Positions 8,273-16,652 of a stretch of DNA of 64,000 nucleotides are shown here, piece by piece. The position numbers and the translations under genes were made by a program. The stretch is from Amycolatopsis camponoti (GTDB taxonomy: Bacteria > Actinomycetota > Actinomycetes > Mycobacteriales > Pseudonocardiaceae). The notes beneath the pieces were generated by a model. That model had not been told where the DNA came from and made no database searches. It worked only from the letters and a program-made list of their open reading frames with translations. The stretch covers positions 4,382,501-4,446,500 of the forward strand of contig NZ_CABVGP010000001.1 in assembly GCF_902497555.1 (NCBI RefSeq), written 5' to 3'. Position 1 is the stretch's first letter. Each line of letters begins with the position of its first letter.

Positions 8273-9243
8273 TAGGTGATGTCGTCGGTCGCCGAGCGGC
8301 CGCCGGACGCGGTCGGAGCGGCCGGTTCGTCGTCGATGGTGCTCGGCGTGTAGCTGAAGGGTGCGGCTTCGTCGTCGTCGAGCTGGTCCCAGCCCTCGTC
8401 GGAGCGTTCGCGGTCCTTCTTGCGGTCGTGCAGGCGCGCGAGCTGGATCGACAGCTCGAACAGCACCGTCAGCGCACCGGCCAGGCCGAGCATCGAGAAC
8501 GGGTCCGAGCCCGGGGTGACGAAGGCGGCGAAGACGAACAGCGCGAACACGATGCCGCGGCGCCACCGCTTCAGCTGCCGGTACTTGACCACGCCGACGC
8601 GGTTGAGCATCACCACGAGCAGGGGGAGCTCGAAGCTGATCCCGAAGATGATCAGCAGCGACAGCATGAACGAGATGTACTTGTCCGCGGTCAGCGCGGT
8701 GATGAACTCTTCCTGGCCGAAGCCCATGAGCAGCTGCAGGGCGTGCGGGAAGAGCAGGTACGCGAGCACCGCGCCGCCGGCGAACAGGACCGACGCGAAG
8801 CCGACGAAGGTCAGCGCGTACTTGCGCTCCTTCGAGTACAGGCCGGGCGCGATGAACGCCCACACCTGGTACAGCCAGAGCGGCGAGAACAGCACGGCGC
8901 CGGCGGCCAGGCCGACCTTGAGCTGGATCATGAACGCTTCGAACGGCACGGTCTGCAGCAGCTGGCAGCCCTGGTAGCCGTTGAGGCGGCGATCCGGCGG
9001 GATGGCGCAGTAGGGGTCCTTGACGATCTCGCCGAGCGACGGGATCGGGCCCACCTTGGTGCTGAACCAGAAGAAGCCGACGATTCCGCCGATGACGACG
9101 GCGAGCAACGCGAAGCCGAGGCGGCGGCGGAACTCGTAGATGTGCTCGATGAGCGTCATCGTGCCGTCGGGGTTCTTGCGGCGGCTGCGCTTGCGCCGCT
9201 TCGACCGGCGGCTGGTGCCGTTTCCGGAGGCGGGTTCCGCCAC
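8272..9243 (-). CDS. tatC: Sec-independent protein translocase TatC
   Basis: 323 residues. TatC is the polytopic receptor that binds twin-arginine signal peptides and recruits TatA for transport of folded proteins. The family core begins at MTLIEHIYEFRRRL and several membrane helices follow (for example FALLAVVIGGIVGFFWF and KYALTFVGFASVLFAGGAVL). A basic N-terminal extension (RRSKRRKRSRRK) precedes the first helix, and a ~75-residue charged C-terminal tail follows the last, both common in actinobacteria. The start is GTG at 9243. The order tatA-tatC downstream of pafBC is the conserved actinobacterial arrangement. Confidence 0.95.
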   Translation of the reverse strand: MAEPASGNGTSRRSKRRKRSRRKNPDGTMTLIEHIYEFRRRLGFALLAVVIGGIVGFFWFSTKVGPIPSLGEIVKDPYCAIPPDRRLNGYQGCQLLQTVPFEAFMIQLKVGLAAGAVLFSPLWLYQVWAFIAPGLYSKERKYALTFVGFASVLFAGGAVLAYLLFPHALQLLMGFGQEEFITALTADKYISFMLSLLIIFGISFELPLLVVMLNRVGVVKYRQLKRWRRGIVFALFVFAAFVTPGSDPFSMLGLAGALTVLFELSIQLARLHDRKKDRERSDEGWDQLDDDEAAPFSYTPSTIDDEPAAPTASGGRSATDDIT

Positions 9244-9328
9244 GGGATGTTCCGTTCTCGTCGGAGTCCGCCGGAGCGCGCCGGGACCGGCGCGCTCCGT
9301 GGACCAGGGACCGGGTGTGGCCCAGCCG

Positions 9329-9652
9329 TCAGCTGGCGTTCTTCTGCGGCTGGTCGGCCTGCTGCTTCTTCAGCTCGTCGAGCTGCCGCTGCAGGTCGGC
9401 GACCTGCTGGTCGGTCGCGGCGGCGGGGGCCGCCGGGGCGGGAGTGGCCGGGATCTGCTTCGTCTCGACCGGCTCGGCGTCCTCGTGCGAGGTGCTCTTG
9501 TCGCCCGCGAGGTCCTTGGTCTCGGCCTTGAAGATCTTCATGGACTTGCCGATCGACCGGGCCGCATCGGGAAGCCGCTTGGCCCCGAACAGCAGCACGA
9601 CGAGCAGCACCAAGATGATCAAATGCCATCCTTGCAATCCGTTGGCGAACAA
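9329..9652 (-). CDS. tatA: Twin-arginine translocase subunit TatA
   Basis: 107 residues: one N-terminal membrane helix ([20 protein letters not shown]), the FGAKRLPD hinge, the amphipathic helix ([15 protein letters not shown]) and a disordered acidic tail. TatA oligomers make the pore used by TatC-bound substrates. The start is a TTG at 9652, preceded by GGAGG at 5 nt. It lies 85 bp upstream of tatC on the same strand. I see no tatB in the window. Confidence 0.93.
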   Translation of the reverse strand: MFANGLQGWHLIILVLLVVLLFGAKRLPDAARSIGKSMKIFKAETKDLAGDKSTSHEDAEPVETKQIPATPAPAAPAAATDQQVADLQRQLDELKKQQADQPQKNAS

Positions 9653-9683
9653 GATGGCCTCCTATCTGCGTCTGGTAGGGATG

Positions 9684-9905
9684 TTACTGGTTTTCCGGTT
9701 TCCGGCGGCGCTCCGCGAAGGCGACGCGCAGCGCGGCCGACCGGGCGCGGATGAGCCCCGCCCGGTCCTGGGTGTTCGTAGCCACCATGCTTGCGGTCTG
9801 CTTGAAACCACGCAAGACCTTGGCGGTCCGCACCAGCAGGACGACGAGCAGCAGCAGGCCGATCGCGGCGAGCACGACGGTGGGCAGGTACGGCACGTCG
9901 ATCAC
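9684..9905 (-). CDS. Small single-pass membrane protein between pafC and tatA
   Basis: 73 residues with one N-terminal membrane helix (LPTVVLAAIGLLLLVVLLVRTA) and a basic C-terminal half ending in FAERRRKPENQ. The GTG start lies one base after the pafC stop codon, so translation is coupled to pafC. High G/C at third codon positions supports a real gene. I do not recognise the family. Its position suggests a role linked to the Tat genes or to PafBC, but that is only inference. Confidence 0.7.
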   Translation of the reverse strand: MIDVPYLPTVVLAAIGLLLLVVLLVRTAKVLRGFKQTASMVATNTQDRAGLIRARSAALRVAFAERRRKPENQ

Positions 9906-9906
9906 C

Positions 9907-10887
9907 CTAGTGGTCGCAGGTTGACGGAAGGTGACGGGCTCGGGCCACCGCGTCGGCCGCGCGGCGTCCGACGTCCGCCGCGAGGTCGGCCGGACTCTCG
10001 ACCAGCGCTTCTCCGCCCAAGCCCAGCACGAGGCGCACCATCCAGGACTGGTCGGCGTAGCGCATCCGGATCCGCAGGCGGCCGCCGTCGAGCTCGTCGA
10101 GCTCCTCGCACGGGTAGTACTCGGCTACCCAGCGTGCGTCCTGGTCGAGGACCAGCACGGCCTCCCGCTGGTCGGGACGCTCGCGGAAGACACCTTCGGA
10201 AATGTCGGTGGGGTGGGCGTGCGCGGGCGGGCGCGACGGCTCGTCGAGGACCGTCAGGTCGTCGATCCGGTCGAGCCGGAACAGCCGGACGCCCTCGGCG
10301 CGGCGGCACCAGGCTTCGAGGTAGCCGACCGCCTGGACGATCAGCAGCCGCATCGGGTCGACCGTGCGCTCGGTGATCTGGTCCTTGGACGCGGTGTAGT
10401 AGCGGATCCGCAGCGCCCGCCCGTCCCGCAGCGCCCGGGCGACCTCCTCGCGGGTCCGCGCGGTCTTCTTGCCCTCGCGCACCCCGCCGCCGACGACCAC
10501 GCCGGCCGGCTGGGCCTGCCCGGCCGCGGACTCGATCTTGGCGATGGAGCGGCGGACGGCGTCGCCGTCGAGCACGCCCGGCGTCTCGGCCAGCGCCCGC
10601 AGCGCGACCAGCAGCGCGGTCGCCTCACCGCCGGTGAGCCGCAGCGGCCGGTTCATCCCGGCGTCGTGGGTCACGACGATGGTGTCGCCCTCGAAGGACA
10701 GGTCGATCAGGTCGCCGGGCCCGTAGCCGGGCAGCCCGCACATCCACAGCAGCTCGAGGTCCTTGCGCAGCTGCTTCGGCGTGACGTCGAAGTCGTGGGC
10801 CGCGTCGTCGACGCGGACGCCGGGACGCGCCAGCAGGTACGGCACCAGGGCGAGCAGCCGCGGCATCCGGTCGGTCGACCCGCTCAC
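9907..10887 (-). CDS. pafC: PafC, WYL-domain subunit of the PafBC DNA-damage activator
   Basis: 326 residues: N-terminal helix-turn-helix (MPRLLALVPYLLARPGVRV), central WYL domain (IRYYTASKDQITERTVDP, then AVGYLEAWCR) and a C-terminal WCX-type extension. PafB and PafC form a heteromeric activator of LexA-independent DNA-damage genes in mycobacteria; the WYL domains are thought to sense a single-stranded nucleic acid signal. The GTG start at 10887 overlaps the pafB stop codon in GTGA, giving tight coupling. A match to the PafBC promoter motif stands upstream of mpa in this window. Confidence 0.93.
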   Translation of the reverse strand: MSGSTDRMPRLLALVPYLLARPGVRVDDAAHDFDVTPKQLRKDLELLWMCGLPGYGPGDLIDLSFEGDTIVVTHDAGMNRPLRLTGGEATALLVALRALAETPGVLDGDAVRRSIAKIESAAGQAQPAGVVVGGGVREGKKTARTREEVARALRDGRALRIRYYTASKDQITERTVDPMRLLIVQAVGYLEAWCRRAEGVRLFRLDRIDDLTVLDEPSRPPAHAHPTDISEGVFRERPDQREAVLVLDQDARWVAEYYPCEELDELDGGRLRIRMRYADQSWMVRLVLGLGGEALVESPADLAADVGRRAADAVARARHLPSTCDH

Positions 10888-11867
10888 CGGCCGCTCCCCT
10901 GCCGGGCCACGACGGCTTCGAGCCGGTCCTGGACGGTCTTGGCCAGCACGTCGGGTTCGAGCACGACGACGTCGGGGCCCTGCGCGGTGATCCAGTCGGC
11001 CGCCGACTCCGGGAAGTAGAGCCCGATCTCGACGAGGTCGCCCTCTTCGCCGTCGATCGCGCACCGGCCGATGACGGTGCCGCGGCGGCGGACCCCGGCG
11101 GCGCGGCCGTCGGCGACCCACAGCCGCGCGGTGGTCACCGGCGCCGGTTCGGCGTCACTCGTGACCGACACCAGCTTGAGCAGGTTGACGCCGTCCGGGC
11201 GCTGCACCGCGCCGGGCTTGCCGACCGGCCGCACCTGGCCGGTGACGCGGGAGAGGCGGAAGCAGCGGGTGGCGCCGCGGTCGCGGTCGTGCCCGACGAC
11301 GTACCAGCGAGCCTTCCACGACACCACGCCCCACGGCTCCAGGGTGCGCATGATGCGTTCCGGCGAGCCGCTGCGGCGGTACTCGAAGCGGACGGCCTGG
11401 CCGTTCTGCACCGCGGCGAGCAGCGGCCCGAACGCCGGTTCGGCGCGCACGCGCGGCTCGACGACGGTGGGCGCCTGGTCGTCGACCTCGAGACCGGCGG
11501 CGCGCAGCTTGACCAGCGCGCCCTGCGCCTGCCCGGTCAGCTCCGGGGAGTCCCACAGCCGGGACGCGAGCGCGACGGCGGCGGCTTCGTCGGGGGCGAG
11601 GTCGATCTCGCCGAGCTCGTAGTCGCGGCGGGCGATGCGGTAGCCCTCGATGGCGTCGAAGGCGGAGTTGCGGCCGGTCTCCAGCGGGATGCCGAGCTCG
11701 CGCAGCTCGGTCTTGTCCCGCTCGAACATCCGGAAGTAGGCGTCGTCGCTGGCCGCGTCGCCGTATCCGGGCACGATGCCGCGGATCCGCTCGGCAGTGA
11801 GGTACTGCCGGGTGGACAGGAGGGCCAGCACCAGGTTTACCAGCCGTTCGGCGCGTGCGGTGGACAC
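10884..11867 (-). CDS. pafB: PafB, WYL-domain subunit of the PafBC DNA-damage activator
   Basis: 327 residues: N-terminal winged helix-turn-helix (RLVNLVLALLSTRQYLTAERI), a WYL domain near residues 140-210 (VRFEYRRSGSPERIMRTLEP, ARWYVVGHDRDRG) and a C-terminal extension. It is the first gene of a minus-strand operon with pafC, the 73-residue membrane protein, tatA, tatC and the lipid kinase. The GTG start lies 7 nt after a TAGGCT -10 element, so the mRNA is probably leaderless. In mycobacteria pafA often belongs to the same operon; here four genes separate them. Confidence 0.93.
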   Translation of the reverse strand: MSTARAERLVNLVLALLSTRQYLTAERIRGIVPGYGDAASDDAYFRMFERDKTELRELGIPLETGRNSAFDAIEGYRIARRDYELGEIDLAPDEAAAVALASRLWDSPELTGQAQGALVKLRAAGLEVDDQAPTVVEPRVRAEPAFGPLLAAVQNGQAVRFEYRRSGSPERIMRTLEPWGVVSWKARWYVVGHDRDRGATRCFRLSRVTGQVRPVGKPGAVQRPDGVNLLKLVSVTSDAEPAPVTTARLWVADGRAAGVRRRGTVIGRCAIDGEEGDLVEIGLYFPESAADWITAQGPDVVVLEPDVLAKTVQDRLEAVVARQGSGR

Positions 11868-11874
11868 CCGGTAG

Positions 11875-11880
11875 AGCCTA
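11875..11880 (-). promoter_or_regulatory. -10 element of the pafBC operon (leaderless)
   Basis: TAGGCT, read on the minus strand, ends 7 nt before the pafB GTG, so transcription should start at or next to the start codon. It overlaps the stop codon of the adjacent HxlR-type gene, so that gene may also read into the operon. Confidence 0.5.
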
Positions 11881-12309
11881 GCCCGCGCCGCCCGGCCCGA
11901 TCGTGAGGTCCGGGGTGCGCGCGTCGTAGTCGGTCCTGGCGGTGCTCACGGCGTCGAAGTTCGTCTCGGCCCAGTCCTTGAAGCCGGCCATCAGCGCGCG
12001 GAGGCTTTCCCCCAGCGGCGTAAGGGAATAGTCGACGCGGACGGGCACCGACGGGGTCACCTCGCGGCGCACGAGACCGTCGCGTTCGAGCACCCGCAGG
12101 GTCTGGGTGAGCATCTTCTGGCTGACCCCGGCGATGCGCCGCGAAAGGTCGCTGTAGCGCTGCGAGCCGTCACCGAGCGCGACGAGGACCAGGCTGACCC
12201 ACTTGCCCGCGATCTCGTCGAGGAGCTTCCGGGTGGGGCAGGCCGCGAGATAGGCGTCGTAGGCGGCTTTTTCGGCCTGCCGTCGCTGTTCCGCCGTGCG
12301 CGTGGGCAC
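11878..12309 (-). CDS. HxlR-family winged-helix regulator with N-terminal Cys-Pro
   Basis: 143 residues. The HxlR core runs from about residue 24 (CPTRKLLDEIAGKW) through the recognition helix (IAGVSQKMLTQTLRVLERDGLV) to the wing (VDYSLTPLGESL). Cys24 followed by Pro is the residue used as a redox or electrophile switch in QorR, HypR and YodB. The GTG start at 12309 has GGAGG 8 nt upstream; the open frame continues further upstream without family similarity. It is divergent from a quinone-oxidoreductase-like gene, the arrangement of QorR/qor2 in Corynebacterium glutamicum, so it probably represses that gene and itself until quinones or diamide-type stress oxidise Cys24. Confidence 0.85.
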   Translation of the reverse strand: MPTRTAEQRRQAEKAAYDAYLAACPTRKLLDEIAGKWVSLVLVALGDGSQRYSDLSRRIAGVSQKMLTQTLRVLERDGLVRREVTPSVPVRVDYSLTPLGESLRALMAGFKDWAETNFDAVSTARTDYDARTPDLTIGPGGAG

Positions 12310-12348
12310 CGGGCGAACCTCCTGGTACGTGGGGAACCTGCGGGTGCG

Positions 12349-12367
12349 TACTTCCCGCTGGAGAGTA
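12349..12367. promoter_or_regulatory. Candidate HxlR operator between the divergent genes
   Basis: TACT and AGTA half-sites flank an 11-bp core in a 19-bp imperfect dyad, about midway between the regulator start at 12309 and the oxidoreductase start at 12419. HxlR/QorR sites often contain such GTAC-like half-sites. This is a visual call with imperfect inner arms. Confidence 0.35.
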
Positions 12368-12418
12368 GCTCCCCATAGGTTCGCGAGGAAAGGTTTCCGG
12401 TCGGTCGAGGAGTGTTCG

Positions 12419-13321
12419 ATGCGTGCGATCGTGGTCCGGCGGTTCGGGGGTCCCGAGGTGCTGGAAACGGTGGAAGTACCGGTGCCGGAGCCCGGCCCGG
12501 GCCAAGTGCGGATCCGGGTGGCGGCGGCCGCGGTAAACCCGGTGGATCTCGCGACCCGCGCCGGGATCCTGACCGAGGCCGGGGTGATCCCGCCGCGGGA
12601 GGTGCTCGGGCTGGGGTGGGACGTCGCCGGTGTGGTCGAGGCGGGCTCCGGGTTCCGGGTGGGCGACGCCGTGATCGGCCTGCGCGACCGCATCGCCCTC
12701 CCCCTCGGCGCCTACGCCGAGTACCTCGTCCTCGACTCCTCCGCCGTCGCCCCCGCACCCGCCGGCGTCTCCGCCGTCGAAGCGGCCACCCTCCCCCTCA
12801 ACGCCCTGACCGCCGCCCAGGCCCTGGATCTGGCGGAGACCACCGGAACGGTGCTGGTGACCGGCGCGGCGGGCGCGGTCGGCGGGTACGCCGTCACCCT
12901 GGCCCACGCCCGCGGGCTCCGCGTGGTGGCCGTCGCGTCCGCGGCCGATGAAGTCCTGGTCCGGGGCTTCGGCGCCGACGAGTTCGTGCCGCGCGGGCCG
13001 TCGCTCGGCGAACGGGTGCGAGCGCTGGTCCCCGGTGGGGTGGACGCCGCCCTCGACACCGCGCTCCTCGGCCTCGAAGCGCTCGACGCCGTCCGGGGCG
13101 GCGGTGAGTTCGTCGCCTTCGCCGCCGGGGCCACGCCGATCCCCCTGCGCGGGATTCGCCTGAGGCACGTCTGGATCCGCGCGGACGGCGGACGGCTCGC
13201 CGAGCTGGCCGCCACCTTGCCCCCGCGTGTCGCCGATGTGCTCCCCTTGTCCGAGGCCGCGGTCGCCCACGAACGGCTGGCCGCGGGCGGGTTGCGCGGC
13301 CGGCTCGTGCTGACGCCGTGA
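12419..13321 (+). CDS. NADP-dependent quinone-oxidoreductase-like MDR protein
   Basis: 300 residues: GroES-like N-terminal domain (VVVRRFGGPEVLETVEVP in outline) and a Rossmann domain with the NADPH loop VLVTGAAGAVGGYAVTLA near residue 145. The zinc-ligating cysteines of true alcohol dehydrogenases are absent, as expected for the zeta-crystallin/QOR branch, which reduces quinones or activated double bonds. Start: the ATG at 12419 with GAGGAG upstream. It is divergent from the redox-type HxlR regulator, which supports a role in quinone or aldehyde stress. Exact substrate unknown. Confidence 0.85.
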   Translation: MRAIVVRRFGGPEVLETVEVPVPEPGPGQVRIRVAAAAVNPVDLATRAGILTEAGVIPPREVLGLGWDVAGVVEAGSGFRVGDAVIGLRDRIALPLGAYAEYLVLDSSAVAPAPAGVSAVEAATLPLNALTAAQALDLAETTGTVLVTGAAGAVGGYAVTLAHARGLRVVAVASAADEVLVRGFGADEFVPRGPSLGERVRALVPGGVDAALDTALLGLEALDAVRGGGEFVAFAAGATPIPLRGIRLRHVWIRADGGRLAELAATLPPRVADVLPLSEAAVAHERLAAGGLRGRLVLTP

Positions 13322-13342
13322 AACTTCCCTAGCGTGGGGCCT

Positions 13343-14041
13343 ATGGATGATCGCGTTCTTCTCATCACCGGTGCTTCGCGCGGCCTCGGCGCCGCGACCG
13401 CGCGGCTGGCCGCCGCTTCCGGGTTCAAGGTGGCTCTCGTGGCCCGCAAGGCCGAATCGGTCACGGCGCTGGCCGCCGAGCTCGGCGAAGACCGGGCGCT
13501 CGCGCTCGGCGCCGACGTCGGGGACTGGCCGGGCATCTCCGGCGCCGTGACGGCGGCCGTGGAGCGGTTCGGACGGCTCGACGCCGCCTTCGCCAACGCC
13601 GGGATCGGCGTCGGGACCTCGTTCTTCGGCACCGACGACCCCGACCCCACCGAGTGGGAGGCGATGGTCCGCACCAACGTCCTCGGCGCCGCCTACACCG
13701 CCCGCGCCGCCCTGCCCGCGCTGAAGGAGACGTCCGGGCACCTGCTCATCACCGGCTCGGTCGCCGGCCGCTACATCCGCAACGCGAGCCTGTACTCGGT
13801 GACGAAGTGGGCGGTCACCGGGATGGCCGGCGCGATCCGCGAGGAGGCCGTCGGTACCGGCGTCCGGGTCACGCTGATCAACCCCGGCATCACCGACACC
13901 GACATCCTCAACGACGACCAGCGCAAGAAGCCGCACCTGGAACCCGACGACATCGCGCGCGCCGTGCTCTACGCGCTCTCCCAGCCGCCGTCGGTCGACG
14001 TCAACGAGATCATGGTCCGCCCGGTCGGCCAGGTGCTCTAG
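13343..14041 (+). CDS. Short-chain dehydrogenase/reductase
   Basis: 232 residues, classical SDR size. The cofactor motif TGASRGLG, the structural FANAGIG and the catalytic YxxxK (YSVTKWA), with the preceding serine (LLITGSVAG), are all in place. The ATG at 13343 lies 7 nt after a TAGCGT -10 element, so I prefer it to the GTG three codons upstream; this implies a leaderless mRNA. The gene lies 21 bp after the quinone oxidoreductase gene. Its stop codon overlaps that of the convergent beta-propeller gene. Substrate not predictable. Confidence 0.85.
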   Translation: MDDRVLLITGASRGLGAATARLAAASGFKVALVARKAESVTALAAELGEDRALALGADVGDWPGISGAVTAAVERFGRLDAAFANAGIGVGTSFFGTDDPDPTEWEAMVRTNVLGAAYTARAALPALKETSGHLLITGSVAGRYIRNASLYSVTKWAVTGMAGAIREEAVGTGVRVTLINPGITDTDILNDDQRKKPHLEPDDIARAVLYALSQPPSVDVNEIMVRPVGQVL

Positions 14042-15063
14042 CGGCTCAGGCGGGCCACGCGGCCCTTCGCGCCGCTGGCCCAGCAGGCCGCGCCGGCGCA
14101 GTCGACGCTGTCGAAGCTGCCGCTGTCGAACGACGTCCAGTGCCGGCCGCCGTCCGGGCTGTAGTCGCTGCCGCCCGGGCCGACCGCGAGGACGGCACCG
14201 CCGCGCCAGGCCACCCCGGAGCGGTACCCCGCCGGGTACTGCGACGGGGTGCGCCAGGTCCGGCCCGCGTCGCCGGTCAGTGCGACGGCCGGGCCGGGCG
14301 CCGCCGGGTTCGCGTAGTCGCCGCCGATCGCGATCCCCTGGCCCGGGTTCCGGAAGGCGACGGCGAACACGCCGGCGGACGGGCTGCTCGGCAACGGCGT
14401 ACCGGACGCCGTCCAGTGGCGGCCGCCGTCGCCGGAGTGCAGGACGCGGGCCGTGGCACCGCCGCCGGTCGCGAGCCAGGCGTCGAACGGCCCGGCGGTG
14501 GTGATGCACTGGCCACTGGCCGCGAACCCGGCCTCACCGGGCAGGGCGGGCGGGAAACCGTTGTCGGGGACCTGGCGCCAGCTGCGGCCGCCGTCGAAGG
14601 TGGCCTGCACGCGGAAGCGGCCGTCGACCGGATCGCTCATCGCGAGCCCGCGCCACGGGTCGAAGAACGCCAGGCAGTCGTAGAAGGCGGCGGCGTCGGT
14701 GTTCTGGAAGGTCTGACGCCAGTGCGCACCGCCGTCGTCGGTCCGGTAGACGCGCGAGTCGGTGCCGGGGCCGATCGAGAGCGTCACGGCGTGCTCGGCG
14801 TCGAAGGCCTCGATGTCGCGCAGCTCGAGCGTCTCCGCTCCGGGCGGGCCGACGGACTTCCAGGTCCTCCCGGCGTCGGTGGTGCGCAGGACGGTGCCCT
14901 GGGTGCCGCTGACCCACGCGACGCGGGCGCTGACGGCGGACAGGCCGCGGAACTGGGCGGTGACGCCGGTCGGAGCCGGCTCCCACTTCGGCGGGTGCTC
15001 CCCCGCCGAAGCCGGTGCCGCGACGGAGACCAGCAGGGCGAGCACGAGCAGCACGACACGCAT
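14038..15063 (-). CDS. Secreted YCF48/sialidase-like beta-propeller protein
   Basis: 341 residues. A Sec signal peptide (MRVVLLVLALLVSVAAPASA, cleavage likely after ASA) precedes repeated blades with the Asp-box-like pattern TTDAGRTWKSVG, TDDGGAHWRQTF, TFDGGRSWRQVP, SGDGGRHWTASG, TGDAGRTWRTPS and SPDGGRHWTSFD, so about six blades. Such proteins resemble YCF48 and sialidase/BNR propellers, but the catalytic residues of sialidases cannot be assigned. Probably exported. The start is the ATG at 15063. Its gene lies between the SDR and pafA, both inserts relative to the mycobacterial order. Function unknown. Confidence 0.8.
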   Translation of the reverse strand: MRVVLLVLALLVSVAAPASAGEHPPKWEPAPTGVTAQFRGLSAVSARVAWVSGTQGTVLRTTDAGRTWKSVGPPGAETLELRDIEAFDAEHAVTLSIGPGTDSRVYRTDDGGAHWRQTFQNTDAAAFYDCLAFFDPWRGLAMSDPVDGRFRVQATFDGGRSWRQVPDNGFPPALPGEAGFAASGQCITTAGPFDAWLATGGGATARVLHSGDGGRHWTASGTPLPSSPSAGVFAVAFRNPGQGIAIGGDYANPAAPGPAVALTGDAGRTWRTPSQYPAGYRSGVAWRGGAVLAVGPGGSDYSPDGGRHWTSFDSGSFDSVDCAGAACWASGAKGRVARLSR

Positions 15064-15106
15064 GCGGCGATCCTGCCGCACCCGCGTCGCGACTTTCGTC
15101 GGGAAC

Positions 15107-15143
15107 GCCGAAGGGGACGCCCGGTGCGGACGTCCCCTTCGGC
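15107..15143 (-). terminator. Stem-loop terminator after pafA
   Basis: A perfect 13-bp stem, GCCGAAGGGGACG/CGTCCCCTTCGGC, with an 11-nt loop starts 8 bp after the pafA stop codon. It is the strongest terminator-like structure near this gene and separates pafA from the propeller gene on the same strand. Confidence 0.75.
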
Positions 15144-15151
15144 GGTACGGG

Positions 15152-16510
15152 TCAGAGCGAGCTGATCAGGCGCTCCACGCGCTCGTCGACCGAGCGGAAC
15201 GGGTCCTTGCACAGCACGGTGCGCTGCGCCTGGTCGTTGAGCTTCAGGTGCACCCAGTCGACGGTGAAGTCGCGCCCGGCGGCCTGGGCGGCGGCGATGA
15301 AGTCGCCGCGCAGCTTCGCGCGGGTCGTCTGCGGCGGGGTGTCCTTGGCGGCCTCGATCTCGCCGTCGTCGGTGACCCGGCGGACCAGGCCCTTGCGCTG
15401 GAGCAGGTCGAAGATGCCCCGGCCGCGGCGGATGTCGTGGTAGGCCAGGTCGAGCTGCGCGATGCGCGGGCTGGAGAGGTCCAGGTCGTGCTTGTGCCGG
15501 TAGCGCTCGACGAGCCGGTGCTTGATCGCCCAGTCGATCTCGGTGTCGATCATGCCGAAGTTCTGCTGCTCGACCGCGTCCAGGGCCCGGCCCCACAGCT
15601 CGACGACGCGCTCGTTCGCCGCGGTCGAGCCGTTGTCCTTGATGTGCTGGACGGCGCGCGCGTAGTACTCGCGCTGGATGTCCAGTGCCGAGGCCTCGCG
15701 CCCGCCGGCCAGCCGCACCTGGCGGCGGCCGGTGAGGTCGTGGCTGATCTCGCGGATCGCCCGGATCGGGTTGTCCAGGGTGAAGTCGCGGAACTGGACG
15801 CCCGCCTCGATCATCTCGAGCACCAGGTTCGCCGAGCCGACCTTGAGCATCGTCGTCGGCTCGGCCATGTTCGAGTCGCCCACGATGACATGCAGGCGCC
15901 GGTAGCGCTCGGCGTCGGCGTGCGGCTCGTCGCGGGTGTTGATGATGGGCCGCGAGCGGGTGGTCGCGCTGGAGACGCCCTCCCAGATGTGTTCCGCACG
16001 CTGGGAGAGGCAGTAGACCGCGCCGCGCGGGGTCTGCAGCACCTTGCCGGCGCCGCAGATGAGCTGCCGGGTCACCAGGAACGGCAGCAGCACGTCGGCG
16101 ATCCGGGAGAACTCACCCGCGCGGGTCACCAGGTAGTTCTCGTGACAGCCGTAGGAGTTGCCCGCGGAGTCGGTGTTGTTCTTGAACAGGAAGATGTCGC
16201 CGCCGATGCCCTCGTCGGCGAGCCGACGTTCGGCGTCGACCAGCAGGTCCTCGAGGATCCGCTCCCCGGCCTTGTCGTGCGTCACCAGCTGGACGAGGTC
16301 GTCGCACTCGGCCGTCGCGTACTCGGGGTGCGAGCCGACGTCGAGGTAGAGCCGGGAGCCGTTCGACAAGAACACGTTGGAGGAGCGTCCCCAGGACACG
16401 ACCCGCCGGAAGAGGTAGCGCGCCACCTCGTCGGGCGAGAGCCTGCGCTGTCCGTGGAAGGTGCACGTGACCCCGAACTCGGTCTCGATGCCAAAGATCC
16501 GCCGCTGCAT
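15152..16510 (-). CDS. pafA: PafA, Pup-protein ligase
   Basis: 452 residues, the same length as M. tuberculosis PafA as I recall it. PafA uses ATP to activate the C-terminal glutamate of Pup as a phosphate and joins it to substrate lysines. The glutamine-synthetase-like fold shows the metal/ATP motif [10 protein letters not shown], the catalytic aspartate in [12 protein letters not shown] (residue 57), and conserved blocks [34 protein letters not shown] and GDSNM. The ATG at 16510 lies 6 nt after a TACTCT -10 element, so the transcript is probably leaderless. The gene stands apart from pafBC, with its own promoter and terminator. Confidence 0.96.
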   Translation of the reverse strand: MQRRIFGIETEFGVTCTFHGQRRLSPDEVARYLFRRVVSWGRSSNVFLSNGSRLYLDVGSHPEYATAECDDLVQLVTHDKAGERILEDLLVDAERRLADEGIGGDIFLFKNNTDSAGNSYGCHENYLVTRAGEFSRIADVLLPFLVTRQLICGAGKVLQTPRGAVYCLSQRAEHIWEGVSSATTRSRPIINTRDEPHADAERYRRLHVIVGDSNMAEPTTMLKVGSANLVLEMIEAGVQFRDFTLDNPIRAIREISHDLTGRRQVRLAGGREASALDIQREYYARAVQHIKDNGSTAANERVVELWGRALDAVEQQNFGMIDTEIDWAIKHRLVERYRHKHDLDLSSPRIAQLDLAYHDIRRGRGIFDLLQRKGLVRRVTDDGEIEAAKDTPPQTTRAKLRGDFIAAAQAAGRDFTVDWVHLKLNDQAQRTVLCKDPFRSVDERVERLISSL

Positions 16511-16516
16511 GCCACC

Positions 16517-16522
16517 AGAGTA
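16517..16522 (-). promoter_or_regulatory. -10 element of pafA (leaderless)
   Basis: TACTCT, on the minus strand, is separated by 6 nt (GGTGGC) from the pafA ATG. The distance places the transcription start on the start codon. No convincing -35 box was found. Confidence 0.5.
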
Positions 16523-16652
16523 GGCGCTGGACCCCCTTCGACGGTGCGCCGTTCGGGCGTCGACACGCCCCCGGTATGCCACAGACGGTGAAATCCCCCC
16601 GATTCAGGCACGATTGGAGCACTGCTCTTGACGACTTGGGGAAGGCGACTCC

